From Paramecium sonneborni (taxonomy: Eukaryota > Ciliophora > Oligohymenophorea > Peniculida > Parameciidae): a stretch of 64,000 nt of DNA. The stretch lies in assembly GCA_905182985.1 (NCBI GenBank), contig CAJJDN010000095.1, forward strand, positions 275,982-339,981. The letters run 5' to 3'. Position 1 is the stretch's first letter. Each line of letters starts with the position of its first letter. Shown one piece after another: positions 23,691 to 35,515 of this stretch. The position numbers were made by a program, and so were the translations under genes. Under the pieces are notes generated by a model that saw only the letters and a program-made list of their open reading frames with translations, was not told where the DNA came from and searched no databases.

Positions 23691-24216
23691 TCATGAATAA
23701 AATATTCTCACTTTTACATTAAAGATGAGGTGATCTTATTCAAACATTTAGATATCTACAATTAAATTGCCTGATTAGATTTCTTTTGGTAACATTTGTT
23801 CTGGTGGTCTGTTAACAATAGTAGAATCCCAATTATTAACAGTATTGGGCATAACAAAACCAAATTTAAACGAAAAATGTTCAACTTTCTTGTCATATAA
23901 ATAAGCCTATAAAATAATGTGAGTTTTTTTATACATCTTAAACTAAGATTAAATCTTACAGCAGTTCTTTAGTAGAAAATTAGATTGATCGAGTAGCAGC
24001 TTTTGATGTAATGATTTTAGGATCTAAAGTTATATCTATGATATCTTAAGTTATCTTTAAAATATTATTATGTTTTTATACATTTTCTGAAATGGAATCC
24101 CAATAAACTTGTTGTGTTTCAGAATCTTTCATAATAACTCTTTAAATTTAGAATCCATCTTTAATTTATTAGATTTATTCTGGAGTCAATTCTCTCTTTT
24201 TTTTCTGAGTTGCCAT
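23691..24216 (-). CDS. PDE6D: PDE6-delta (prenyl-binding protein)
   Basis: One intron of 28 nt; about 165 residues, close to the usual 150. The beta-sandwich landmarks are present: GFQIQRVIMKDSETQQVYWD, ITSKAATRSIQFSTKELLQD, EHFSFKFGFVMPNTVNNWDS and NLIVDIQMFEQDHLIFNVKV ending RIFYS. PDE6D shuttles prenylated proteins such as Rab/Ras-type GTPases and INPP5E, and in ciliated cells delivers cargo to cilia through Arl3. Its start is 29 bp from the next gene's start, on the opposite strand. Confidence 0.93.
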
Positions 24217-24245
24217 TCCTATTATTAAAATAATAATATAAAAAA

Positions 24246-24661
24246 ATGATTTTAGAGGGATTTCAATTTCTACTATTTGTTCTCCATTTATTGCTAGGTT
24301 AATTGATTCCAATTTTGATGGCTGTGTTAGCTTATGTATCAAAAGACAAAGAAAAAATGAGTAGATGGTTAATACATTTTTTCCTAATAAATGTTTTGAA
24401 GCATACTGTTTTTCAAGTTTCATCATTATTTGGATTTTGTAATAAAAATAAGTAACAAATAAAATAGATGCTTTAAATGATACTTTAGGTATATGCATTT
24501 TGATATTGCCAATGTATATTTCATTTGAAACATTAGAAAATTTAGTTGAGAACATTTATGTAATTGATTCTAATATCAAATAGAATAATATATTTAGATC
24601 CAAAATAGAGTTTCTAAGATAAAGGACATATGAAGGATTATAAAAATTAAATTTATTATGA
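24246..24661 (+). CDS. Small membrane protein, unknown
   Basis: One 29-nt intron leaves 128 residues. There are at least three hydrophobic stretches: FQFLLFVLHLLLGQLIPILM near the start, WLIHFFLINVLKHTVF in the middle, and LGICILILPMYIS after the splice. A charged tail follows. The order loosely recalls REEP/DP1-type ER-shaping proteins, but the match is too weak to name. A 126-codon frame on the opposite strand at 24175-24555 is its shadow. Confidence 0.7.
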
Positions 24662-24844
24662 TGATGAATTATTAAAATATAAAAATAATTTAATAAGACA
24701 GAATAAAAACCTTCTGATCAGAAAAATTACGATATTAATAAATATTATATCATTATAATATTGAATATGGTGTGATGACCTATTATCAATCCAGTTAAAT
24801 TGGAGATTTCTTTAAATTTAAATGAAATTTAATAAACCCTCAAA

Positions 24845-26066
24845 ATGACAGAGACTGTAGAACATCTTCGTGACTTTAATTATTATAAGTTGAATTCAGA
24901 CATAAAATAAGTTTTAGCTGAATATATTTGGATTGATGGTACTGGAGAGAAGATGAGATCAAAAACAAAAGTATTGATTGTAAAATATTAATAGGTATAT
25001 AGAGACCCAATAACTAAATTATAAGATTTGGATTGGTGGACTTTTGATGGTTCGTCCACAGAATAAGCAAATACAAAATGGTCTGAAATATATTTAAAAC
25101 CTGTAATATATGTAAAGGATCCATTTAGAGGGAATCCACATGTTTTGGTATTATGTGAAACATATTTACCAGACAAAAAGACACCAGCCAGATATAATTT
25201 TAGGTAATATTTCATATCGATATATTTTTAGATCAATTGCAAATGAAATAATGGAAAAAGCTAAAGACTTTAAACCATGGTTTGGAATAGAATAGGAGTA
25301 CTTTCTATTAAAAAGGACAGGGACAACTCATATTTGGCCTTTAGGTTGGCCTACAGGAGGATTTCCTTATCCTTAAGGGAGATATTATTGTTCAATAGGA
25401 GAAAGAAACAATTTTGGAAGAGCATTAGCAGAAGCACATTTGAGAGCTTGTTTAAATGCTGGAATTAAGATAGCTGGTATCAATGCAGAGGTTGCACCAT
25501 CTTAATGGGAATTCTAAATTGGTATTGCTGAAGGCATTGAAATTGGTGATCATCTGTGGTTAGCTAGATATATATTGGAAAGATTAGGAGAAGAATTTGG
25601 AATTGATATTAATTATGATCCAAAACCAATATTAGGAGATTGGAATGGATCAGGTGCTCATACTAATTATTCAGATATCAAAACTAGAGGAATAGGTGGA
25701 TATCAATATATAATCAATGAATTAATGCCTTTATTATAAAGGACCCATTAAGAAGTCCTAAAATTATATGGATCCAATAATGAATAGAGATTGACAGGTA
25801 ATCATGAAACAAGTTCATATGATACTTTTTCATGGGGAGATGGTTCTAGAGGAGGATCCATTAGAGTACCTGTTATTACAAAAGAATAAGGAGCTGGGTA
25901 TAAATAGTGTTTATATATATAATTTAGTTATCTAGAAGATAGAAGACCAGCTGCTAACATAGATCCTTATTTAGTAAGTGCAGTCATTGTTGATGTTGCT
26001 TTATTAAATAGCACCTATGTGAATCAACTTAAATAATTATTAGTTGATTCTGCCAAGCAATTGTGA
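24845..26066 (+). CDS. Glutamine synthetase, eukaryotic type II
   Basis: Introns of 24, 28 and 30 nt leave 379 residues, the normal GSII length. Motifs in order: [41 protein letters not shown] with the metal- and glutamate-binding residues, [11 protein letters not shown], and [20 protein letters not shown] in the ammonia/ATP region, then [15 protein letters not shown]. The enzyme makes glutamine from glutamate and ammonia, a high-demand product in an organism that uses TAA and TAG as glutamine codons. It converges on the B-box gene with 49 bp between stops. Confidence 0.97.
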
Positions 26067-26115
26067 AAAATTATTATATGTTATGTATTCAAACATTATA
26101 TTTTAAATATATTCA

Positions 26116-27218
26116 TCATTAATAAAAATTACTTGTTTTCGGAGGTGTTAATAAATACGGATGAATTTACGTATTCTCCTATTACATAGGACGACTTTAT
26201 TCCTATTTGAATTATCCTTATTTAACTGGATATTACTTTGGACCTTCAACTTATGTTTCAGTATTCGTCAAAGGCATTAAAGTTTAATTTTATTATAGAG
26301 GCTAATTAAATTAATTATATATTGGTTAAACTGCCTCATTTAAAGGATATTGAGGAGCATATCCTCTTGATACTTATTTCATTACAGGTACTTTTTTTAA
26401 AGATACAAATTTTGCCAAATCAATATTTAATTCGTATAATGCACTTTTATCTAAAATAATTTCAGGAACACATTTATTAAACTACTTCATAAATTAATTA
26501 GATTCATGATAATATTCTTCATTCTCTTAAGGAAGATTAGATGTATAATATTTGACAAGAGTTTTCACACATCTATCTGTATTCAATTTTTCTAATAGAC
26601 TCATTAATGTCTTCCATCTTTATTATAAGTATTTACTAAAGTTTTAAGATTAATTTGTCATAAAACCTCTATTTCCTTCTATTTCTTAAGCTAATTCTGC
26701 TTCCAAAGTATTAAAAAAGTTATCAATAACTTAATAACATTATTATCTAGCTTATTTAACTTTATCCATATAATAATTTATTCCTTCATTTAATGCTGTT
26801 ACCTTATTCAATTAACCCATTTCATCTACAAACCTATTACAATTTACAGCCACAGATTAATAGACTTCTGTCAAACAATTCTCTAGAGTGTCGAAATCTC
26901 CATATGTATTGTATGCTTAATGTTCTTGAGAATGGATCTTTACGCACTATATTTTTTACATCATTTCTATACTTATGGACATAAAGGCATTTAACATGTT
27001 TAGCATCTACAAAACATTGTTATGTATTAATCAACATGATAATGACAATTCACTTTTGGCATGCCTTCATATGTAAATTAATAATTTGGAGCAATTTTTT
27101 ATGGAAAATTATTAGAACTAACAAATCCTTTTTAAAAAAATGTAGATTGCTAAAGTTATTGTTATGACTTATTAGGAGTTAAATTGAATAATCTGTTTTC
27201 TTACTTTTGTGAAGCCAT
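26116..27218 (-). CDS. B-box zinc-finger protein with coiled coil
   Basis: One 26-nt intron splits the finger; about 358 residues. The B-box-like block is CHYHVDQYITMFCRCQTCQM, then LCPQCQKVHSQEHQAY, giving paired Cys/His ligands for two zinc ions. A long helical, Gln-rich region follows (about 110-270), then a Pro/Gln tail. There is no RING domain, so it is not a classical TRIM ligase; B-box plus coiled coil suggests a self-associating scaffold. Its partner is unknown. Confidence 0.83.
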
Positions 27219-27383
27219 TTTAAAAATAATAATAATTTAACGAAAAAAAAAATATTAAAATAATATATACTTAATCTGTTTTTTTATATTCAAGTCCTAA
27301 CATAACTTATAAATTATAATAGAACTTCTATATTATAATCCAAAATTTACTTATTAAAGTTTATTAATAATATTTTATATTAT

Positions 27384-29028
27384 ATGTATAATTTCTTTAA
27401 AACTATTGATTAATTCGGAATCGAACAAAAACTTTCAATACCAGCTATAAATCCTACTCAAAGAAGTGCAATAGGAGGAGTAGCAACTTTAGCATTATAT
27501 GGATTAAGCTTCGCTTATTTTTTATATGAATTTATAGATTGGTAATAAAATAATAAACTTCCAAAAATTACATCTTTACAAAAGTAAATTGAAATAGCTG
27601 AAAATGTAAAAGCAGAAGGTGTATTTGCTGAAATATCTCATTTTGGTTCAAATGAAAATAATATTGATCCATTCGATCCAGATAATTTAATATTCTATCC
27701 AATATTAACATCCTAAACTAATAACAAAGATGAGGTATGATTAAATTTTAAATTAGAATTAAATATTTAAAAGCAGATTAAAACATTAAAATTTTGAAAA
27801 TGGATATGTATCAAATAAATTTTTAATTGAAAATGCTAATTTTTTTGGTTCACCCTCTTATGCTTCATAGCTTATTTATCAAGATTATTAGATCCTATTT
27901 GGATTTTGTGATCCTAGTACCTTAGAATAGGGATATTCATGTGCAAATTAAGATACTGTTGAAAAATTCAAAAAATAATAAAACCTTTTTCAAATTTCTA
28001 TTTATATTTAATAATACGACACAAAAACAAAATCACTTATTAAAATACCAAAATTTTACACCTTAGATTTATCAATAGATTAAACATAATCATGTACTTT
28101 TTATATACAGGCAAATTAAATAGATGTTGATGATGGATTTCTATTTCCTAATTCTAATAAGTAAATTTTCTTCTCAGATTTTATAATGTTTAGTAATGTA
28201 TAAGATATCATATAAAGTGAAAAAATTTATGGACAATAAATATTTTTAAGTGCCTATTTCACAATGGATTAAATTAAATCAGTTGTTTATATAGAATACC
28301 CTAAAATATCAGAAATTCTTGCTAATGCAGGATCTATCATCACATGGATCCTATAGATATCCTTTATATTTATAAAATACAATGAAATGATTTGCACTTA
28401 AAATGCCAGAAAAGATGTTATATAAATGTTTTATACAGATTATCGTGATTTTTCTATTAAAACAAATTTCTTAGGAAAAATGACTGAATTAAAGATTAAA
28501 GAAAAATATTATGATATATAAAAGATTAATTCATTTTTTGAAAGTTTACATTAGATGGTGGATTAGAAAATGAGCTATATAAATTTATAATTTGAAGTCT
28601 CTAGGTACTTATAATTAATTTTTAAGAATTTAACTAATTTTGTAAGAGTTTTTAGGTCTAGATTAGATGAAAAAATATTTGCAATAAAATCATAGACTTG
28701 AATCTATTTTGGATAAACTTGAATTAAATGAAGTTCCATAACCAAAAAAATTTAAAATTTAGATTGTATTTTATTTGCAATAAATATTAAGTAACCTGAA
28801 GAGTAACAAAATAATAACTTAAGATAATAAGAATAATAAGAAGGAGAACGAATGATGTCAAATGATATATTACCTGAAGGTGATTTAGAATCTCACATAG
28901 GCTTATTTTTAATGAAGGAGAACATATTATATACTCAAGCTGAATTAAATTAAAGTCTTTTACCTTAAGCTTAATCTTAAATTGATTTAAAACTAAATGC
29001 GGAAAAATAACCATCTTCTATTTCATGA
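27384..29028 (+). CDS. Two-TM ectodomain family protein A (unnamed ciliate family)
   Basis: Introns of 22, 25 and 26 nt leave about 523 residues. A short N-terminus (MYNFFKTIDQFGIEQKLS) leads into TM1 (VATLALYGLSFAYFLYEFI). About 250 residues follow that probably sit in the lumen or outside, with several Cys, then the motif YPKISEILANAGSIITW running into TM2 (ILQISFIF), and a 200-residue tail ending in acidic, Gln-rich sequence. It is paired in tandem with gene B, 69 bp downstream, and related to the gene at 62655. The topology is like two-pass receptors or ERGIC-type cargo proteins, but no homology could be established. Confidence 0.85.
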
Positions 29029-29097
29029 GACAACTTTAAAAATTACTAATGATTATTTAAATAAATAAATCTATATTATATAATAATTTATTAATAA

Positions 29098-30756
29098 ATG
29101 TCAAGCTTTTTACAATCTATAGATTAATTTGGAATTGAGGAAAAAGTGCTTTTTTAAAGATCAATTACATCAAAAAAAAGTGTATTTGGTGGCATAATGA
29201 CATTGTTTATATATGGAGTTACTTTAGCATATTTTTTATATCAATTTATTGATTGGATAGATAATAATAAGTTACCTAAAGTCACATCTACCTCTAAGCA
29301 AATTAATCATTCTGAAACTGTTGGGGCCAAAGGTAAATTTTTAGAAATATCATACTTTTCACAATCTGATAAATAGATTGATCCATTCAATCCAACATCC
29401 CTAATTTACTATCCAAAATTAACTCTGAACCCTTCTTAAGTATTTATTTGTTATATTTTTAAGACAGAAATTTATGATATTTAATTTGAATAGGAGATTT
29501 CAGAAGATGGAAAAACAATTAATAAATTTGTCCTTTATGATATCGAATTAATGGGATCTCCACCTTAATATTTGAAATTGAACTAAAAAGATTATTAAAT
29601 ATCTTTTAAAAGATGTAATCCAGAAATATTGAAAGAGGGAATGTAGTGTGCCAACGAAGCTACATTTAATTAATATAAAGAATAATTAAGTTTATTCTAG
29701 ATTTAAATTTATATTGAACAATTTAATATAAAAACTAAATAGCTAGATAAAATTCCAAAGTTTTATATCTTAAACATGCTTACAAATAAAATCATCTTTT
29801 ATACTTTTTAACTTGAATGCAGCCTTATTTCAATCGATGATGGATATTTATTCCCAAATTCTATTTTTTAAAAATTCTTTCACAATATGTATTAGCTAAT
29901 ATAAGAATATGATGAAGATTATGCAAAAAAGTATTTTGATAAAGATTTAGTTATGGTTGTATTTTTAACTTTAGATTAAATTAAAAAAGAGAGTCTTTAT
30001 GAATATCCTAAGATTTCAGAAATTCTTGCTGAAACAGGATCTATAATAAGTTGGGTTTTCACTATATCGTATTTAGTAACATGGTATAATTAGGAATTGA
30101 GTATGTAGAATATTAATTCAGAAGTAATATTAATGTACTTTAATGATTTCAAAAATTTAACAATAAGTAAAAATTGGTATGGCAAAATTACAAATCTATC
30201 TTTTAAGGAGAAATCTTGTGAAAAACTTAAAATGATTAAACTTCTGAATAAACTTCAAGAATTGGCAAAATAAAAGTTAGACTTTAAAACTATTTTGCTT
30301 GAATTATCAAGGTAAAGTATTTTACTAATCACAGAATAGAACGAGTTTTAGTCTTATTATTAGGATAAGAAAAAATTAAGTAATTATTAAATAGACCATA
30401 AAAATTAGAAACCATAATTGATAAATATAGTATCATAGAACATAAAGATGCTTCTGATATTTCTAATTAAATTGTAATTTTTATTATATTATTCTAAGTA
30501 TCCTTAAGGAGAATTGTCTAACGTTAATTTAAAACCTGCAGAAATTTTAGATAATGAAGGATTGTTAAATATTGAATTATCACTTGAATAAGAATTAGAA
30601 TAACAGCTTTGTTTTTTTAGCTCAATTGATACTTTAAATAATTAAATTCAAGATAAAACTTAATTCGTAAATATTAAAGATAACTTTAAATTAAAAAAGA
30701 TTGACTCCAATATATTTCAAAAAGGAAATTCTCCCTTATATCAATAAGCACCTTGA
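29098..30756 (+). CDS. Two-TM ectodomain family protein B, tandem paralogue of A
   Basis: Introns of 24, 23 and 25 nt leave about 528 residues. It matches gene A along its length: start SFLQSIDQFGIEEKVLF, TM1 in GGIMTLFIYGVTLAYFLYQF, FIDWIDNNKLPKVTS just after it, KIPKFYILNM and SIDDGYLFPNS in the ectodomain, and EYPKISEILAETGSIISWVF at TM2. The tail differs most. The first intron is 24 nt without an in-frame TGA, so its retention would not break the frame. The pair arose by tandem duplication, by inference. Confidence 0.85.
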
Positions 30757-31491
30757 AATATTTATAATATATTTTATTAATTCTAAATTTATCTTGATCT
30801 ATATCTATCCGTAATTATTATTTATAGGAGGATATAAAGATACAAAAATCCAAGTTTTGAATTTTTTGCTTAAAAGTATTTGTTTAATTATTTATATAAT
30901 TTAGTATATTAAATAGATAAAAAAAATAATAAGAAACTAAATTGAAATTAATTAAAAATTTGAGTTGGGCCGATATCTCAGATTAAAAGCCAAATTATAA
31001 AATTAAAAATATCAGATATATTTATGTTAACTTATCACAAAAATAAAATAAATACTCTTATTTCTCATACAAAAAAAATAAAAATTTTATTCTAAAAAAC
31101 TTAAAGAAATTGAATCTATTTTAAGTAAAATGAATGTCGAAATGAATCTCAAAGTATGATTACCCATAGAATTTAAATAATTAATATATACTTTTGATTT
31201 CACCAAATTTATGATATGCTGGGATTCACTTATGATTCAAATCACAAATATTATAAACAATACTTTTTTCATAGTGGATGCATTTTAATATGAATTATAA
31301 TGTTTAATTTTTAGAAAATAATTTGATAAATTAAAGTCTAAGTTTATGGTTTAATCTAATCTGCTTTTCTTTTATTATATTTTAAAAATCTAATTATTTC
31401 TAACTAATAATCAGTTATATTAAGTTGTAAACATCATGTAAGAGTTTGAAGATTTTAATAAATTTAAACAAAGATTTAATATTTTTCATAA
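30757..31491. other. AT-rich gap, nothing recognised
   Basis: No frame of note, only scattered short ORFs interrupted by TGA. A+T is about 80%. Confidence 0.5.
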
Positions 31492-31850
31492 ATGAACAAC
31501 TCCAACAAGAATTTCAAAAAAGACTTTAACATTGTTTAAAATATGAAAAAGTACTTCTAAAACAACATCGGATAAATAAAATAGCATTTTGAAGAAGAAG
31601 CTCACCTTGATATTTCATCAAACTCAGAATATATTTTACTACCTGATTTAAAGTCTATGGTCTTCAACATAGTTGATTTAGAGAGAAATGATTTCGATTA
31701 ACTAAGTATTAATCAATCTATGTTTGTTGTTTCCTCGACAGAGGCTTCAAGTATTGAATTTATTTATTTAAAGGCATAAAAATTTCAGTGAATTCACAAA
31801 GTCTAACTAATAATTCTTTTTCCTCAAACTCTGCTTTAGAAGATTTTTGA
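31492..31850 (+). CDS. Small orphan protein
   Basis: One 23-nt intron (GTATTG...TTAAAG) leaves 111 residues ending in LEDF. The frame before the intron is clearly coding in style (hydrophilic, Asn/Ser/Glu-rich, with DISSNSEYILLPDL) and the splice avoids a TGA and continues in the same style (ISVNSQSLTNNSFSSNS). No domain or signal peptide was seen, and I do not recognise it. Confidence 0.6.
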
Positions 31851-34515
31851 ATTAATCATAAAGAACTAGGATAATAATAGATGATAAATCTTTACATTAA
31901 TTATTACTATACATATAAAATTTTATTAACAATCAATTTTATTATCATAACCAGAAAAAGATTATGTTTTTCTTCGTTTCATGTTTTATTAAGGCAAAAT
32001 AGACATAATACATACATTTGTTTTCTAATATCAAAAGAAAATGTAAGCTAACAATCTTTTATATAGAAAAAAAATTTTTGAACTTTTTTTTTTTTCTTAA
32101 AAAACCCTACAACTTAAATTTTATTTTACATTTCAAAAAAACATAGAATGATTTCTTTCTAAACCAATTTTAATCCATTTAATAAAGAGATTATAATTAA
32201 ATAATATCCAAAGTAATATGAGGTTTTTGTTAAATTATTTGAAAATTTTCTTTCTCTGTTTCGCTCTGAAAAATATCATCTAAAAGGAGATTATAATTAT
32301 GACGTTGAATTAAAATCAATATACAGGAAAATCTTTTATCTATTTTAAGATTGGAATGTTATTATAATTGGTGCTTTAGAGATTCTAATCAGTTTTCTAA
32401 TAAAATTAAGGCTGATTAATTTTATTTCTTGTTTACACAACCATAAATTTAGTAAATCAAAGAATGTAATTAATAATTAGAATTTTTATTCTATATTATA
32501 TTTTATTTAGGTAATATTTAATTATGATGAAGGCTGGTATATTTGATAGAATTAAAATAAAATTTAACTGTAAAATTTAATAATATTTAAAAAAAACTTT
32601 AATCCCTATTTTTTCTAAGAATTTTGATTATTAATATTAACAATTAGATTGAAATAAAAATTTATAAGTTCTATAATTTTTTTCACCTCTGTAAGCTATA
32701 TTCGAAGATTAAAAATAATATCCCAGAATAAATAAGTATCAAAAAAAGAGAATGTGAAAGATAATTAATATAACATTCATTAATATCTTTGCAATTTTTT
32801 TAAATATTTATAGATTTTTTAGTTTTTTTATGAGAGTTTCTAAAGATAAATAGTAAATATTAAAAATAAAAAAATAAATTTTAAATAAATGATTCCCTTC
32901 TATTAATTATAGTCAGAGACATAAAAATGAAAATGAGGATAGTTTAAAAACTAAACTGAACTTTTTATGATATTTTTACTATAGTAATTCCAAGTAATTG
33001 TGTACGATTAGAATAGTTTGTATCAATTATGAAATGAATTAGTATTTCGAATTGAAGATGGATTCTCCAACTTAATTAATAAATTAATTTTTAGAATATT
33101 TTGTTTATACAATAGATATTTGGATCATATTACGAATCGATTATAATAATAAAATACACAATAGATAATACGAATCAATAACAAGTTAATAGAAGAAATG
33201 ATTCTCTTTATATAACTATTAATAACTTTTTAGTATGTAACTCTTATTTTTGGTTTCTTGAATTAAAATATATTAATATATAAGATGGTAAAAAAATAAA
33301 TAATATTGAGAAGATTTATATCCTATAGCATCAAATTTAGCTTCTAAGAAATTTAAATCAATAATCGTTATATATTCCTGGTTAGTAATTTTGTTTTGAT
33401 AAAAATGATCAAAATTGGAAGAATATTTAGCTAATACAAAACAAATATACAAAAATATAAATACTAGTTTTTATTGGAAAAGAAATATAACTTGATTGGT
33501 ATTCATCCTAACAAATAATGATTTAAAATTATCAGATCAAATTTTCTTTAGTGTTTTTATTATTCAAAGAAAAGTGGTAAATTAAATTATATATTTATAT
33601 TTTTTGTATTTTTCATTTATATATAAGTCATTTATTCATTATTGACTATCATTTGTCTTTTTAACGCTATACTCGATTGAATTAAAATAATTGTTAAAAC
33701 ATGTTGACACACATTTTTCTGAGAATTATAGAGATTAATCAAAACATTAATTATGGCATAATTTTGTCATATTTCTTATTGTTTATCCTAAGCACAATAA
33801 TTTTTCTTTGTCTTATTCATTTTATGGATCAAATCTATAATTTTAAAATAAATCATATTCTTGTTTTGTGATATCTCTATAAAAATTCATTTTAATTTAT
33901 TCTAATTTAAATTATAATTCAAGTGATTGTTTAAGCTTTAATATTTCTTTAAAATTATAGAATTATTTAATAGAAAATTTAACATTTCTTCATTACTTTT
34001 ACAAAAAATAATTCGGTATTCCTATAATTTTTTTTATTTTTTTGCTAATGCAATTGAACTATTAAAAAATGGATTTAATAAAAAAAGATATTCTTAAATT
34101 CAAATATGTTAAATTTATTCAATTTAATAATCTAGTATTTGATATTTAATTTTTATATTGTGTTTTATAACAAATTTTAAAGTTTAAGTATAATAATTCT
34201 ATGTAAACTGATTATTTCGATACTATATTAATTAAGTTATATATCTATATCATGAGGATTTTAAATTAAAAATTCAGATTCCTTTAATAATGATAGAAAA
34301 GAAAAATAGTTCACTTATATTCTGTCTTCAAAATATTTTTGAGGAACAAGTATTTTATTGAAAAGATTTTTATAATCATCCTTAAAGAAAAAAATATAAT
34401 TTATTGAATTAAAATATGAAATCAATCTATCTTTATATCAATAAAAATCTAATTAAAGTTAAAAACATGAGGTTAGCAGTATGGCAAAGATAGATATGAT
34501 ATCATTAATAATATT
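31851..34515. other. Long gene-poor region with possible gene relics
   Basis: Very AT-rich. The best frame starts at ATG 32148 and runs 133 codons to TGA 32544-32546 on the plus strand, with reasonable composition (NFNPFNKEIIIKQYPKQYE, then LFENFLSLFRSEKYHLKGDY), but I could not extend it by introns. Patches near 33060-33400 also read like coding but are broken by TGA in every frame. I read this as a decayed gene or genes. A 12-bp T run lies near 32080. Confidence 0.35.
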
Positions 34516-34923
34516 TCATTAAAATAGTTTATTTACTAATCTTTATTATGAGTGAGACATTACTCTACTAGCTGAATGAGAGTCTCTGAGATCTGCACTA
34601 TTATCTTACCTTGAGAGAAGTGGTCTTGTTTTTATGCGAAAATTTTATCCAAAAGTAAGATTTAGTTATTGAGTGTTTTGTACATTGTGTTAAGATAGTT
34701 TTCTGTGTATTTTTTCATTTTAACACATTCTTTAGCGAATAAGTTTAATATTAAAGTTCTTGAGAATATCTTTTGCTTTATCACATTCTAGATTAATCTG
34801 TTACTTTTTTGATATTAGAATTGGAAGGGCTATTCCTAATCTCTATTTATTTTCTTTAGGTTCTTCTACGCTGCGATGAGTTTAATTTATTTTTGGTTCC
34901 AAACTTGGCTTATATGAAAGCAT
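34516..34923 (-). CDS. Small basic orphan protein
   Basis: An intronless frame of 135 residues in a 400-bp island that is visibly richer in G+C than the surroundings. It is Lys/Arg/Gln-rich: MLSYKPSLEPKINQTHRSVE at the start, PILISKKQQINLECDKAKDI in the middle, and a Ser/Arg-rich end (RDSHSASRVMSHSQQR). No TM segment or known domain. Codon style and composition support a real gene. Confidence 0.65.
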
Positions 34924-35084
34924 TTTAGCTTATCGTATCAAGTTGCTTTTTTGTATCCTGTTTTCACCCTACAGCAATTCCTTGAATGCGGCAGTCTATT
35001 GAAATTACATATATAAATAATAAATTTTTTATTGAAAGTTGCAGAACAAGGAAATAAAGAATACCATTCTTTATAATCATTTAA

Positions 35085-35397
35085 ATGAAATAGCCTTTTA
35101 ATATTCTACAAAACAACAAATTGGAATAAAATTTCTTAGAAAAAATAAATTTTCAAATATCTCTTCAAATTTTTCATTACTCATTAGATTTGACTGACTT
35201 TATTTAAATGGCTGTTTAATTCTAAGATTATATAATTTTTAAAGGCATGAATATTTTTCTAAATTGTTTTATAAAAAAATTTTTGAATTATAAAATGCTA
35301 GATAAATCAGGGTGAGAAACCTAATTTAATTTTTAGTTTTTTTTTTTTAAAATACACTTCTAATATTGATTTAGAAAGCAAAAATAAAAGAAAATGA
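35085..35397 (+). CDS. Possible small protein, low confidence
   Basis: ATG 35085 opens 76 codons (MKQPFNILQNNKLEQNF...). A 25-nt intron (GTGAGA...TTTTAG) would carry it past a TGA to 95 residues ending near SNIDLESKNKRK, where TGA lies at 35395-35397. The exon after the intron begins with a T run, which weakens the case. No domain was recognised. It converges on the FTS/AKTIP gene. Confidence 0.3.
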
Positions 35398-35515
35398 ACA
35401 AAACTTACTTTTTTGTATAGAATTTGATCAAAATAAGAATATAAGTGATAATTCAAGATCATGTGAAAAAATGAACAACATAAATATTTTATTTAAGAAT
35501 ATGAAGGTTGATTAT

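Noticed and set aside
24175..24555. 126-codon minus-strand frame
   Set aside because: It overlaps the plus-strand small membrane protein and the PDE6D start antisense. The plus-strand model has a proper intron and TGA, and the minus frame has no recognisable domain.
24760..24845. Possible C/D box snoRNA (GTGATGA near 24773)
   Set aside because: No CTGA box at a suitable distance and no pairing ends; it is probably just the glutamine synthetase leader.
34530..34610. Hairpin-rich stretch resembling a tRNA or small RNA
   Set aside because: GAGAC/GTCTC and CTCT/AGAG pairings are present, but there is no T-loop consensus or acceptor stem, and the stretch lies inside a clean minus-strand coding frame.
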